Assembly (NCBI GenBank): GCA_902592675.1
Contig: CACJFJ010000003.1
Span: 5,001-69,000, forward strand
Source: an uncultured Pelagibacteraceae bacterium
GTDB lineage: Bacteria > Pseudomonadota > Alphaproteobacteria > Pelagibacterales > Pelagibacteraceae
Reading direction: 5' to 3'
DNA: 64,000 nucleotides
The stretch's first letter is position 1. The number at the start of each line of letters is the position of its first letter. A program made the translations under genes and the position numbers. The notes beneath the pieces were generated by a model. It ran no database searches. It was not told the origin of the DNA and saw only the letters and a program-made list of their open reading frames with translations. Shown in pieces: positions 1 through 8,823 of the stretch.

Positions 1-24
1 TCAACTAAATTGAAGATGATATGA
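1..24 (+). CDS. C-terminal tail of an upstream gene (partial)
   Basis: Frame 1 reads seven sense codons (STKLKMI) and then TGA at 22-24, which overlaps the ATG of the next gene at 21 in an ATGA junction. This kind of translational coupling is common in this window, so it is probably the end of a co-directional upstream gene. Too little is present to identify it. Confidence 0.4.
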   Translation, partial: STKLKMI

Positions 25-1316
25 ATGAAAATTTAATGATAAAGTGGGCCAAGGATCTATTCTACTATAACAGGTCTATAACCGGAGAAGGGATAAAAAA
101 GACATTAAATTTTTTTGAAAAAATAAATCCTGAACTAAAGAGATTAAAATTTAAATCTAACAAAAAAGTTTTTGACTGGAAGATTCCTCTAGAATGGAAT
201 ATTTCGGATGCCTTTATTCAGCATATTTCATCTGGAAAAAAGTTTGCTGAATTTAAAAAAAATAACTTACATATAGTTGGATATTCTATTCCAAAAAATG
301 AAATTATAGAAAAAAAGAGGCTGCTTAAGAATATACATAGCCTAAAGAATCAACCTGACTCAATCCCATACGTGACTAGCTTTTATAAAAAAACTTGGGG
401 TTTTTGCATGTCTGAAAAACAAAAAAAAAAACTTCCTAATGGTAAATATAGAATCTTCATAAATTCAAATTTTAAAAGAGGAAATTTAGAAATGAGTGAA
501 GCTTTATTGAAAGGTAAATCCAAAAAAGAAATTTTTTTCAGCACTTATGTTTGTCACCCATCTATGGCAAATAATGAATTGTCAGGCCCAGTAGTTGCTA
601 ATGCCTTAATGAAATATATAAAAGAAACCTATAAAAAATCAAAGTATTCTTATCGATTTATTTTATTGCCTGAAACTATCGGTTCAATAGCTTATTTGTC
701 AAAAAGTCAAAAAAAACTTAAAAAGAATATGATAGCTGGCTTTAATCTAAGTTGTGTTGGAGATGAAAGATCCTATACACAAATTCTTAGTAGAGAAGGG
801 GATAACCTTGCTGATCAAGCTCTATCAACAGCATTATTTGGAAAGAAAAATTTTAAACAATTTTCTTTTTTAGACAGAGGAAGTGATGAAAGACAATACT
901 GTTCACCAAAAATAAACTTACCAGTTACAGCTTTTTATAGGTCAAAATATTTTAAAGAATATCACACAGATAAAGATAATTTTAAGGTAGTTTCATCAAA
1001 AGGATTAAAAGACTCTTTGAATGTATTAAAAAAGATTATTGATACATTTGAATTAGGTATTTACCCTGTAGCCACAAATTATTGTGAACCAAATCTTGGT
1101 AAAAGAAATTTATATCCTACAATTTCTATGAAAAGAAATATTCTTGGTCATTACGTTTTAAATGATATTAAAATCAGATCAGATATACTTGCTTACGCAG
1201 ATGGAGTGAAGAATATTTTTCAAATTTCAAAAATAATTAATTTTCCATTTGGAGATATTTTAAAAAATTACAAAATATTAATCGAAAAAAAATTAATTAA
1301 GATAATCAAGAGGTAA
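21..1316 (+). CDS. DUF4910-type aminopeptidase-like protein of polysaccharide clusters
   Basis: The protein has 431 residues and the layout of the COG4310 family: an N-terminal aminopeptidase-like (M28-related) fold with an inserted domain and a C-terminal winged-helix region. Visible landmarks are CHPSMANNE at about 178-186, a PET triplet at 217-219, GSDERQY at 287-293 and YHTDKDN at 314-320, which supply the His, Asp and Glu residues expected around a dinuclear metal site. Family members recur in capsule and O-antigen clusters, but their substrate is not established. It could remove an acyl or aminoacyl group from a sugar intermediate; that is inference. It starts in an ATGA overlap with the preceding reading frame and is followed after 2 bp by an AAC(3)-like gene. 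Confidence 0.8.
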   Translation: MNENLMIKWAKDLFYYNRSITGEGIKKTLNFFEKINPELKRLKFKSNKKVFDWKIPLEWNISDAFIQHISSGKKFAEFKKNNLHIVGYSIPKNEIIEKKRLLKNIHSLKNQPDSIPYVTSFYKKTWGFCMSEKQKKKLPNGKYRIFINSNFKRGNLEMSEALLKGKSKKEIFFSTYVCHPSMANNELSGPVVANALMKYIKETYKKSKYSYRFILLPETIGSIAYLSKSQKKLKKNMIAGFNLSCVGDERSYTQILSREGDNLADQALSTALFGKKNFKQFSFLDRGSDERQYCSPKINLPVTAFYRSKYFKEYHTDKDNFKVVSSKGLKDSLNVLKKIIDTFELGIYPVATNYCEPNLGKRNLYPTISMKRNILGHYVLNDIKIRSDILAYADGVKNIFQISKIINFPFGDILKNYKILIEKKLIKIIKR

Positions 1317-1318
1317 AT

Positions 1319-2071
1319 TTGAATTTTAATAAAATCTTTTTGCGAATGGGTATTTGCAAAGGTGATACGCTTCAAGTAAGTTCTAGTTTTTTAAGAATTC
1401 TATTATTATATAAAAAAAAAAATAAAGATTTTTCTTTTCAAAATTTTTTGAAATTTTTAAAAAAATTTATTGGTAATGAGGGGACTATATTACTACCGGC
1501 ATTTAATTGGGATTTTTGTAAAAAAATTCCATTTGATGCCAATAAAACATTATCTCAAACTGGGGCTCTTAGTAATTATGCTTTAAAAGATAAAGAATTT
1601 GTTAGAACAAAAAATCCAATATATTCATTCTTAGTTTATGGAAAAAATTCTAATTATATTAAATCATTAAAACATTTTAGCTGTTTTAATACAAATTCTC
1701 CATTTGGTTATTTATTAGAAAATAACGGAAAAATATTATTTATTGACGTCGATTATAAAAAAGCACTAACTTTAGTTCATGTGGCTGAAGAGGAAGTTAA
1801 TGTGGAGTATAGATATTTTAAATTGTTTTCGGGAAAAATAAAAAAAAATAATTTATTTAATAATTCAACTTATAAAATGTTCGTAAGAGATATTTCTGAT
1901 AAGAGAAATACAAAAATATCAACGAAATTAGATGATTTATTAAAAAAGAAAAATGCAATTAGTAAACAAAGTATAGATGGAATTAACTTTACAGTTATAA
2001 ATTCTAAAGTTTGTTATGAAATAATGAAAAATGATTTAATAAATAATCGAAAAATTGTAAATTTTTTTTAA
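1319..2071 (+). CDS. AAC(3)-family N-acetyltransferase-like protein
   Basis: The protein has 250 residues and resembles the aminoglycoside 3-N-acetyltransferase fold (COG2746). Visible features are an N-terminal segment in which GDTLQVSSS replaces the usual GD-LLVHSS, the EGTILLPAFNWDF stretch, and the middle NSPFGYLLENNGKILFIDV block. In sugar clusters this family acetylates amino sugars, so it may N-acylate an amino-deoxy sugar or nonulosonate precursor here. The start is TTG at 1319, two bases after the upstream stop; no nearer ATG gives a complete N-terminus. It lies just ahead of the acyl-activating genes, so an unusual acyl donor is possible. Confidence 0.75.
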   Translation: MNFNKIFLRMGICKGDTLQVSSSFLRILLLYKKKNKDFSFQNFLKFLKKFIGNEGTILLPAFNWDFCKKIPFDANKTLSQTGALSNYALKDKEFVRTKNPIYSFLVYGKNSNYIKSLKHFSCFNTNSPFGYLLENNGKILFIDVDYKKALTLVHVAEEEVNVEYRYFKLFSGKIKKNNLFNNSTYKMFVRDISDKRNTKISTKLDDLLKKKNAISKQSIDGINFTVINSKVCYEIMKNDLINNRKIVNFF

Positions 2072-2085
2072 TTATTAAATACAAA

Positions 2086-3471
2086 ATGACTTTATTTAAA
2101 AACCTCGAAAAATACAAAAAAAGAGTTGCCTTAGTGACTGAAGAGAACTCAACATTTAGTTATCAAGATATTCTTGATTATGAAAAATATCTTACTTCAA
2201 AGATAAAAAAAAAAAGCTTATGTTTTCTTCTAGGTTCAAATAATGTTGAATGCATTATACTTTATGTTTTCTTAATAAGAAATAATGTTCCATTTGTTTT
2301 GATTAACAGCGATACGAATACAAATTATATCCTACAAACAATCAAAAAATTTAGGCCAAAGTATTTCTTTTGTCCTAAAGAAAAAAAGTTGAATTTAAAA
2401 TTCAAAAAAGTTTTTTATACGTTTGAGCATTATGACATTTTCGAAACGGATTTGAAAAATGTGAGATTTAACTCTCTTAATCAATTACTATTAACAACAT
2501 CAGGTACAACTTCAGATCCAAAGTTTGTTCGACTTTCTAAAAAAAATTTGAAGACGAATTGTGATGCAATAATAAATTATTTAAGTATCAAAAAATCAAA
2601 TAAAGTTTTGACTATGCTTCCGTTTTCTTATTCTTATGGTCTATCAGTGATTAATACCCACTTAGAAAGTGGGGCACAAATTTTTTTAAATAATAATTCT
2701 GTTTTTAGTAAAGATTTTTGGATTAATCTTAAAAAAAGTAAATCTAATTCGATATATGGTGTGCCGCAAACATATCTTTTTCTAAAAAAACTTAAATTTC
2801 AAAAATTTTTGAATAAAAACATTAAATATTTTTTATTAGCAGGTGGTAAATTAGACACAAGTGAAATAAATTTTTTCTATGAAATTCTTAAAAAGAAAAA
2901 AATAAAATTTTTTGCTATGTATGGTCAGACTGAAGCAAGCCCAAGAATGTCCTATTTTTTGATAAATAAAAATTTAAAAAAAATAAATAGCATTGGTAAA
3001 CCGTTAAAAGGTTGTAAATTTCAAATATTAGATCATAAAAAGAGAGTCTTAAATAAGTCTGGTGACATAGGCGAGTTAGTTTTTTATGGTAAAAATGTTT
3101 CATTAGGTTATGCGAAAAATTATAAAGATCTTAAAAAGGGGGATGTCAATAAAGGTAAACTTTTTACCGGGGATCTTGGTTACTTCGATAATGACAGATT
3201 TTATTATATAGCAGGAAGAAAAAAAAGAATTTCCAAAATTTTTGGCAATAGAATTAATCTTGATGAAATTGAATATTGTCTATCAAAAAGACAAATTGAT
3301 ACAAGTATAAATATTAATGATAGTTTTTTAGATATAATGTTAGAAAAACGTTATTCACATAAAACTGATCTTATTAGAGATCTAATTCAAAAGGAATATA
3401 GTATTAATAAAAATTTTATTAAGATAAATTTGTGTGAGAAACTAAAAAAAAATAAAAAAGTAATTTTTTAA
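2086..3471 (+). CDS. AMP-forming acyl ligase (adenylate-forming enzyme)
   Basis: The protein has 461 residues and belongs to the ANL superfamily. The phosphate-binding loop reads LTTSGTTSDPK at about 136-146, YGQTEAS marks the adenine-binding motif near 280, and LFTGDLGYFD followed by GRKKR marks the hinge. The C-terminal subdomain is short but ends in a lysine-rich segment (KKNKKVIF) where the adenylation lysine is expected. It probably activates a carboxylic acid and loads it on CoA or on the acyl carrier protein encoded at 9780. It is shorter than typical 500-600-residue acyl-CoA synthetases. The acyl group cannot be read from the sequence. Confidence 0.85.
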   Translation: MTLFKNLEKYKKRVALVTEENSTFSYQDILDYEKYLTSKIKKKSLCFLLGSNNVECIILYVFLIRNNVPFVLINSDTNTNYILQTIKKFRPKYFFCPKEKKLNLKFKKVFYTFEHYDIFETDLKNVRFNSLNQLLLTTSGTTSDPKFVRLSKKNLKTNCDAIINYLSIKKSNKVLTMLPFSYSYGLSVINTHLESGAQIFLNNNSVFSKDFWINLKKSKSNSIYGVPQTYLFLKKLKFQKFLNKNIKYFLLAGGKLDTSEINFFYEILKKKKIKFFAMYGQTEASPRMSYFLINKNLKKINSIGKPLKGCKFQILDHKKRVLNKSGDIGELVFYGKNVSLGYAKNYKDLKKGDVNKGKLFTGDLGYFDNDRFYYIAGRKKRISKIFGNRINLDEIEYCLSKRQIDTSININDSFLDIMLEKRYSHKTDLIRDLIQKEYSINKNFIKINLCEKLKKNKKVIF

Positions 3472-3473
3472 TA

Positions 3474-4532
3474 ATGAATATTGATCAATACGTTCAATTG
3501 GAGCCTTTTTCTTTAGAAAGCAATGAAAAGAGCAAATTATTTAGTAATTTTATAAGAGAGCTTACCAATTATCATTACAATAATAATATTTATTATAAAA
3601 ATTTACTGGATAATATTAATTATGATTTTGAAAATGATAATTTAAATTCGATCCCTTTTGTACCCACAAGATTATTTAAAAATTTTAATTTAATGAGTAT
3701 TAAGGAGTCAGAAGTTTTTAAAATTCTACAATCGTCAGGCACATCTCAAAATGGAAGGTCTAAAATTTTTTTGGATAAAAATAATGCAAAACTTTTAACA
3801 AAAATTTTAAGTAAAATTGTTAGTTTTTTTATTGGTGATGAAAGAATGCCACTATTAATAATTGACTCTAATCCGATGTTTGATCGTTCACAATTTGATG
3901 CTAAAATCGCAGCTTACAATGGTTTTTCAATTTTTGCGAAAAATGTCACTTATATATTAAATGAAAAAAAGGAGATTGATTACAGAGTATTAAAAAATTT
4001 TTTAGAAAAATACTCAGGAAAAAAATTTTTGATATTTGGATTTACCAGCAATGTTTACGAACAACTTTTTTTAAATTTAAAAGAAAAAAACTTTTCAAGA
4101 AAAGATTTTGCAGGCTCAGTCTTAATTCATGGAGGAGGTTGGAAAAAAATGGAAAATATATCTGTTAATAATCAGAAGTTTAGAAGTAACTTGAAAAATA
4201 AATTTAAGTTTAAAAATATTCTAAATTATTATGGTTTAATAGAACAGACTGGCTCCATCTTTTTTGAATGTGAAAAATGTAATTCATTTGTTACAAGCAT
4301 TTATTCAGATATTTTGATTAGAGATGAAAATTGGAAAATAATCGAAGATGGTAAAAAAGGATATGTACAATTATTTTCACTCTTACCGAGAAGTTATCCG
4401 GGCCATAGTATTTTAACTGAGGATATAGGTCAGATAATCAATAACGATTGTGCCTGTAAAAAATTTGGTAAGAGATTTTTAATCCATGGTAGAAAAAAAA
4501 CATCAGAACTTAGAGGATGTAGTGATGTATAA
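3474..4532 (+). CDS. LuxE-like acyl-protein synthetase
   Basis: The protein has 352 residues, close to the size of LuxE of the bacterial fatty acid reductase complex. The sequence SSGTSQNGRS at about 87-96 is the family's ATP-binding loop, and PFVPTRLFK near 61-69 is a typical LuxE N-terminal motif. Cys349 lies four residues from the C-terminus; in LuxE of luminous bacteria an acylated cysteine on a mobile C-terminal tail passes the acyl group to LuxC. The next gene is luxC-like, with an 8-bp overlap, so the two proteins probably act as a pair. No luxA or luxB is present, so the role is not bioluminescence. Confidence 0.88.
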   Translation: MNIDQYVQLEPFSLESNEKSKLFSNFIRELTNYHYNNNIYYKNLLDNINYDFENDNLNSIPFVPTRLFKNFNLMSIKESEVFKILQSSGTSQNGRSKIFLDKNNAKLLTKILSKIVSFFIGDERMPLLIIDSNPMFDRSQFDAKIAAYNGFSIFAKNVTYILNEKKEIDYRVLKNFLEKYSGKKFLIFGFTSNVYEQLFLNLKEKNFSRKDFAGSVLIHGGGWKKMENISVNNQKFRSNLKNKFKFKNILNYYGLIEQTGSIFFECEKCNSFVTSIYSDILIRDENWKIIEDGKKGYVQLFSLLPRSYPGHSILTEDIGQIINNDCACKKFGKRFLIHGRKKTSELRGCSDV

Positions 4533-5709
4533 AATTTTAAATTCAAAAAATGTAAAATTTATTTTTGGAAATAGCACTATATACGATATTTCATTACTTC
4601 CGTTTTGTGATTTAATAATTGATTTTGTTTCTGAATTATCAAAAATTTTAACAAATAAAAATAATTCAAAAAAATTTCCTGATATTGTTTCTTTAGCTTT
4701 TTGGTGCAGAAAAAAAAATTTAATGAGATTTAATTCAGAAAATAATGAAAAGGCAAGAGGTCTAATTTTTCATATTACTCCATCAAATATTCCGACGAAT
4801 TTTGCATACTCTCTTTTATTTGGACTTTTAAATGGAAACGCAAACATTGTAAAAGTTTCCTCAAAAGAATTTGAACAAGTTAAAATTTTTTCTAATGCAT
4901 TAAAATTATTGGTCAAAAAAAAAAAATTTGAAATTTTTAAGAAAATGATAAAAATAGTAAGATATGAAAACAATGAAAAATTTACTCAAGAAATTTCATT
5001 AAAAAGTGATGCAAGACTTATTTGGGGAAGTGACCAAACTATTGAAAAAATAAAATCGTTTAAGACGAAGATAAATACTATAGATATTGTTTTTTCAGAC
5101 AGATATTCGTTCAGTATATTTGATATAAAAAAAATTTCTAAGCTTAATGAATATGATTATAAAATTTTTATTAAAAATTTTTATAACGATACTTATTCAG
5201 TCGATCAAGATGCCTGTTCATCACCCCATTTGATTTTTTGGCTTAACAAAAATGATAAAGCAAAAAAAGCTTTCTGGACTGAGGTATTTAAATATGCAAA
5301 AGAAAATTATGATAATAGTGGAAGTCTTATAAATGAAAAAAACATTTTGAATCATCAAAATCTAATGAAATTAAAAAAAATTAAAAAAATTCTAAATTTT
5401 GAAAATTTTTTGAATGTAATTTCCCTAAAAAATATCGAATTACCTTTAGATGAATATAGAGGAAAAATGGGTTATTTTTTTGAATATGATATTAAAGATA
5501 TAAAGGAAACTCTAAAATTTATAAATCAAAAATGTCAGACAATTACATATTATGGAATTGAAAAAAAAAATTTTATAAACCTTATAAAGCAATTAAATAA
5601 AAAAGGTATTGATAGAATTGTTCCAATTGGTCAAGCACTTAATATCAATTTGATATGGGATGGTTTTGAAATTAATAAAATTCTTAGAAGAAAAATAAAT
5701 TTATCATGA
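4525..5709 (+). CDS. LuxC-like acyl reductase
   Basis: The protein has 394 residues and belongs to the LuxC family of aldehyde-dehydrogenase-fold acyl reductases, which reduce an acyl thioester to an aldehyde with NAD(P)H. The HITPSNIPTNFAYSLLFGLL segment is characteristic, and DQDACSSPH carries the expected acyl-accepting cysteine (about residue 231). I place the start at the ATG at 4525, which has an AGAGGA ribosome-binding sequence at 4512-4517; an upstream in-frame ATG at 4486 lies deeper inside the LuxE-like gene and adds 13 unconserved residues. With LuxE it should generate an aldehyde. What consumes the aldehyde is unknown; the transketolase pair at 7996-9787 is a candidate. Confidence 0.87.
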   Translation: MYKILNSKNVKFIFGNSTIYDISLLPFCDLIIDFVSELSKILTNKNNSKKFPDIVSLAFWCRKKNLMRFNSENNEKARGLIFHITPSNIPTNFAYSLLFGLLNGNANIVKVSSKEFEQVKIFSNALKLLVKKKKFEIFKKMIKIVRYENNEKFTQEISLKSDARLIWGSDQTIEKIKSFKTKINTIDIVFSDRYSFSIFDIKKISKLNEYDYKIFIKNFYNDTYSVDQDACSSPHLIFWLNKNDKAKKAFWTEVFKYAKENYDNSGSLINEKNILNHQNLMKLKKIKKILNFENFLNVISLKNIELPLDEYRGKMGYFFEYDIKDIKETLKFINQKCQTITYYGIEKKNFINLIKQLNKKGIDRIVPIGQALNINLIWDGFEINKILRRKINLS

Positions 5710-6167
5710 AAAAATATTCACTTGATAAAAAGAAAATAGAAAAAATCCAGAAAAATAGAGACCCTTATCTTATGATCGATTACGCCTCTGAGGTAATTCC
5801 TGGAATAAGTGCAAAAGGATATAAAGATCTTAAAAATGATGAATGGTTTTTTAAAGTTCATTGGGAAGGAGACCCAAATATGCCAGGAATGTTGCAATTA
5901 GAGTCAATAGTTCAAATGTCGGCATTAGCGTTATTGATTTTACCTGGTAACGAGGGGAAAGTTGTTTATATAACTACATGTAGTAATATAAAATTTGTAA
6001 AGAAAGTATTACCTAATTGCAGATTTATGGTTGAAACTTTTATAAGGTCTTTTAAAAGAGGTATGGCAACATGCGAAGGTTATGCGTATGTAAACAAAGA
6101 ACTTGTTTGTTCAGCAAAATTTAATCTTGTTGTTCCACATTTGATTGAAAAGTATAAAATTAAATAA
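5706..6167 (+). CDS. FabZ-like hotdog-fold 3-hydroxyacyl-ACP dehydratase
   Basis: The protein has 153 residues with a single hotdog domain. It contains the FabZ/FabA signature as H52-W-E-G-D-P-N-M-P-G followed by LQLESIVQ, so the catalytic His52 and Glu66 are in place. FabZ itself has HFPG, so this is a diverged paralogue and not the fatty-acid housekeeping enzyme. It overlaps the LuxC-like stop in an ATGA junction. With the SDR at 7243 and the carrier protein at 9780 it could form a small dedicated acyl-modifying pathway. A thioesterase role is the main alternative for this fold. Confidence 0.8.
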   Translation: MKKYSLDKKKIEKIQKNRDPYLMIDYASEVIPGISAKGYKDLKNDEWFFKVHWEGDPNMPGMLQLESIVQMSALALLILPGNEGKVVYITTCSNIKFVKKVLPNCRFMVETFIRSFKRGMATCEGYAYVNKELVCSAKFNLVVPHLIEKYKIK

Positions 6168-6178
6168 TAGAATATAAA

Positions 6179-7240
6179 ATGCCTATAGCTTCATCATTAT
6201 TAAACAAGCCAAGACTAGTCAAAAAATTGAAGGATTTTTATGATTATGTTCAAAAAAATGATGGAAAAGTTGGCACCAAAACTCGAGGTATAGACCTTAA
6301 TTTTAATAATGCATGTAATTTAAGATGTAAATACTGTTTTACTAATTCACCAAAAGGTGATCATGTAAAAGAGTATTTAGACTATAAAGCAATAGCAAGA
6401 CTTGCTGATGAGGCAGACGAATTAGGTTATTTTGAGTTTGACTTACAAGGTGGTGAATTACTTTTGCAACCAAAAAAACTTTTTCAAGTGTTAGAGGCAA
6501 TAAAGCCAGAAAGATTTTATTTATATCTTACAACGAATGGATATTTCTTAGATGAAGCTATGGCTAAAAAGCTTGCGGATTATAAAGTTAGCCGAGTTTC
6601 TGTAAGCATAGACAGTATGGATGAAAAAATTCATGACGAAATAAGGGGAAGAAAAGATTCTTGGAGAAGAGCTCTTGAGGCTCTTAAGCATGTAAAAAAT
6701 AATGGAATGGATCCATATTTAAATATAACTGTTGGACATTACAATGCTAATACTGATCATTTGAAGCAACTTTTAGATTACTCAAAAAATAATAATTACA
6801 AAACACTTTTAAACGTTGCTGTACCTGCGGGTATGTGGCAACAAATGGATGACATTATTTGCGATGATAATGACAGAGAATACTTAAGGAAAATGAGAAA
6901 AGAGTATAAAAATTTAGTGAGAAATATTTGGAATCCTTTTGATAAAAATCACGAAAAAATATTAGGATGTACAACTGTAAATAGACTTTACATTACACCA
7001 CTTGGTGATGTATTGGCATGCCCATATGTACATATTAAGTTAGGAAATATTTTTGAACAATCTTTAAAAGAAATAGTAGATTATGGTTTTAAAATTAAAT
7101 ATTTTAATAACCACAGCAACCTTTGTCTAGCTGGTGAGGATAAAGATTTTATAAACAAATTTATGAAACATTCTGGTCAATCAATTTTTAAGCCTGCGTT
7201 AGCAAGTGAAATTTTCAAAAAAGAAGATTTTATAAACTAA
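6179..7240 (+). CDS. Radical SAM / SPASM-domain protein
   Basis: The protein has 353 residues. CNLRCKYC at 46-53 gives the CxxxCxxC ligands of the radical SAM iron-sulfur cluster. The QGGELLL motif near 75 is the glycine-rich SAM-binding strand, and further cysteines in the C-terminal third (GCTTVNRLYITPLGDVLACPY and NLCLAGE) fit a SPASM-type auxiliary cluster domain. Such enzymes modify peptides or sugars by radical chemistry, and the substrate cannot be named here. It is the one gene in the acyl module with no obvious acyl role. It starts 11 bp after the FabZ-like gene and ends 2 bp before the SDR. Confidence 0.85.
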   Translation: MPIASSLLNKPRLVKKLKDFYDYVQKNDGKVGTKTRGIDLNFNNACNLRCKYCFTNSPKGDHVKEYLDYKAIARLADEADELGYFEFDLQGGELLLQPKKLFQVLEAIKPERFYLYLTTNGYFLDEAMAKKLADYKVSRVSVSIDSMDEKIHDEIRGRKDSWRRALEALKHVKNNGMDPYLNITVGHYNANTDHLKQLLDYSKNNNYKTLLNVAVPAGMWQQMDDIICDDNDREYLRKMRKEYKNLVRNIWNPFDKNHEKILGCTTVNRLYITPLGDVLACPYVHIKLGNIFEQSLKEIVDYGFKIKYFNNHSNLCLAGEDKDFINKFMKHSGQSIFKPALASEIFKKEDFIN

Positions 7241-7242
7241 AA

Positions 7243-7995
7243 ATGTTGCTTCAAAATAAAGTAGCAGTAGTTACAGGCGCAAATAAAGGCATCGGAAAAA
7301 AAATAGTCGAGATTTTTAGTGAAAATGGTGCAGAAATTTTTGCCTTTTCCAGAACCTCTTCTGACTCATTTTTAGACTTTGTAGAAAAATTAAAAACAAA
7401 AAATAAGTCCTCTATTCATGTCATTAATATGGATTTAGAAAATAGTGAGTCTATAAATATTGCATTCGATAAATTAAAAAAATTTGATAAAAAAATAGAT
7501 GTATTAGTTAATAATGCTGCAACTATTAAAACATCTCTTTTTCAAATGACTACAGTTGGTCAATTAAAAGAAACATTTAATATTAACTTTTTTTCTCAAG
7601 TTTTATTCACCCAAAAAATGATAAAAATTTTAAATAAAAAAAAATCTAGTATAATTTTTACCTCCTCAACATCAGGAACAGACGGTAATATTGGCAGAAC
7701 ATCATATTCAGCCTCAAAAGCAGCAATTAATAATTTAACCAAGGTTTTATCAAAAGAGCTTGGAAGATTAAATATTAGAGTAAATGCAGTTGAACCTGGG
7801 CTTACAGATACTGATATGCTGAAAAACAATACCGAAAACAAAATTATTGAAAAGATAAAAGATAATAACATTTCCCTTGGCCGTATTGCTAAACCAGAGG
7901 AAATAGCTAACTCGATACTATTTTTAGCAAGTGATTTGTCGAGTTATATTTCTGGTCAAGTAATAAGAGTAGATGGGGGCTTATATAACTATTAA
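7243..7995 (+). CDS. Short-chain dehydrogenase/reductase, FabG-like
   Basis: The protein has 250 residues and a classical SDR layout: TGANKGIG at 11-18 for NAD(P) binding, NNAA at 90-93, the catalytic Ser142, Tyr155 and Lys159 (SYSASK), and the C-terminal YISGQVIRVDGG that is typical of FabG-like enzymes. It probably reduces a ketone, either a 3-oxoacyl thioester on the nearby carrier protein or the ketol product of the neighbouring transketolase. It abuts the transketolase gene with no gap (TAAATG). Confidence 0.85.
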   Translation: MLLQNKVAVVTGANKGIGKKIVEIFSENGAEIFAFSRTSSDSFLDFVEKLKTKNKSSIHVINMDLENSESINIAFDKLKKFDKKIDVLVNNAATIKTSLFQMTTVGQLKETFNINFFSQVLFTQKMIKILNKKKSSIIFTSSTSGTDGNIGRTSYSASKAAINNLTKVLSKELGRLNIRVNAVEPGLTDTDMLKNNTENKIIEKIKDNNISLGRIAKPEEIANSILFLASDLSSYISGQVIRVDGGLYNY

Positions 7996-8823
7996 ATGAG
8001 TGATAAAAAAAAGAGTTTAAATTTTTCAAATAAAATTAGGAAGAATATTTTGAAAATGGGTTTTTTTGCGGGCTCAAAAAGTGCTCATTTGGGGGGAGCA
8101 TTATCTATTTCAGATATAATTTCTTACTTATTTTCTAATATGACTTTTACAAGTAAAGAGGGTGATGAAGAAAATAGAGATAGATTTATTTTAAGCAAAG
8201 GGCATTCCTGCCTAGCTTACTATTCAGCATTATTTGAAATTGGATTCTTAAATGACAATGATCTGAAAAGTTTTGAACAAGATGATAGTGATTTGTTAGG
8301 ACATCCAGTTGCTAATAAAAAAATAGGCATTGATTTTTCTACCGGATCATTGGGCATGGGGTTATCACTTGGAGTTGGTGTAGCGATTTCTTTAAAAAAG
8401 AAAAAAATTAATAAGAAAGTATTTGTAATTTTAGGAGATGGAGAGTGTAATGAGGGTTCAGTTTGGGAGGCAGCAATGGCAGCTTCTAAATTTAATTTAG
8501 AAAATCTTGTAGTAATCGTTGATAAGAATAACTTTCAACAAACCGGAACGACTCTTGATATTATGCCAAATGAAAAACTAGAAGCAAAGTGGAAAAGCTT
8601 TGGCTGGAATACTCAAAGCATAGATGGTCATGATTATGATCAAATAGAAAATTATTTCACAAAAATTGATTTAAATTCTAAGGCTCCAAACGCTTTAATA
8701 GCGAATACTATTAAAGGAAAAGGAGTTAGTTTTATTGAAAATGACAATAACTGGCATCATGCTGTTTTAACAAAAAAAAATTATGAGGATGCTTTAATGG
8801 AGCTAGAAAAAGATGCCTCTTAA
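7996..8823 (+). CDS. Transketolase-like, N-terminal (TPP pyrophosphate-binding) subunit
   Basis: The protein has 275 residues and corresponds to the first domain of transketolase. The LSKGHSCLAYYSAL stretch and the thiamine-diphosphate motif GDGE (147-150) through DKNN (176-179) are clear. It is a half-enzyme whose partner is the next gene; split transketolases of this type form heterotetramers. It differs from the full-length 647-residue transketolase encoded at 56089-58032, so it is probably a dedicated pathway enzyme that moves a two-carbon ketol unit. Its place between acyl-to-aldehyde genes and the carrier protein suggests an aldehyde acceptor, which is inference. Confidence 0.9.
   Translation: MSDKKKSLNFSNKIRKNILKMGFFAGSKSAHLGGALSISDIISYLFSNMTFTSKEGDEENRDRFILSKGHSCLAYYSALFEIGFLNDNDLKSFEQDDSDLLGHPVANKKIGIDFSTGSLGMGLSLGVGVAISLKKKKINKKVFVILGDGECNEGSVWEAAMAASKFNLENLVVIVDKNNFQQTGTTLDIMPNEKLEAKWKSFGWNTQSIDGHDYDQIENYFTKIDLNSKAPNALIANTIKGKGVSFIENDNNWHHAVLTKKNYEDALMELEKDAS

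Noticed and set aside
1319..2071. Aminoglycoside resistance gene
   Set aside because: Only the AAC(3) fold is seen. The genomic setting and sequence divergence point to sugar acylation; no resistance context is present.
4486..4524. Earlier ATG for the LuxC-like gene
   Set aside because: It overlaps the LuxE-like gene by 47 bp. The ATG at 4525 has a good ribosome-binding sequence.
3474..5709. Bioluminescence operon
   Set aside because: LuxE- and LuxC-like genes are present but luxA, luxB and luxD are not, and the surroundings are glycan genes.
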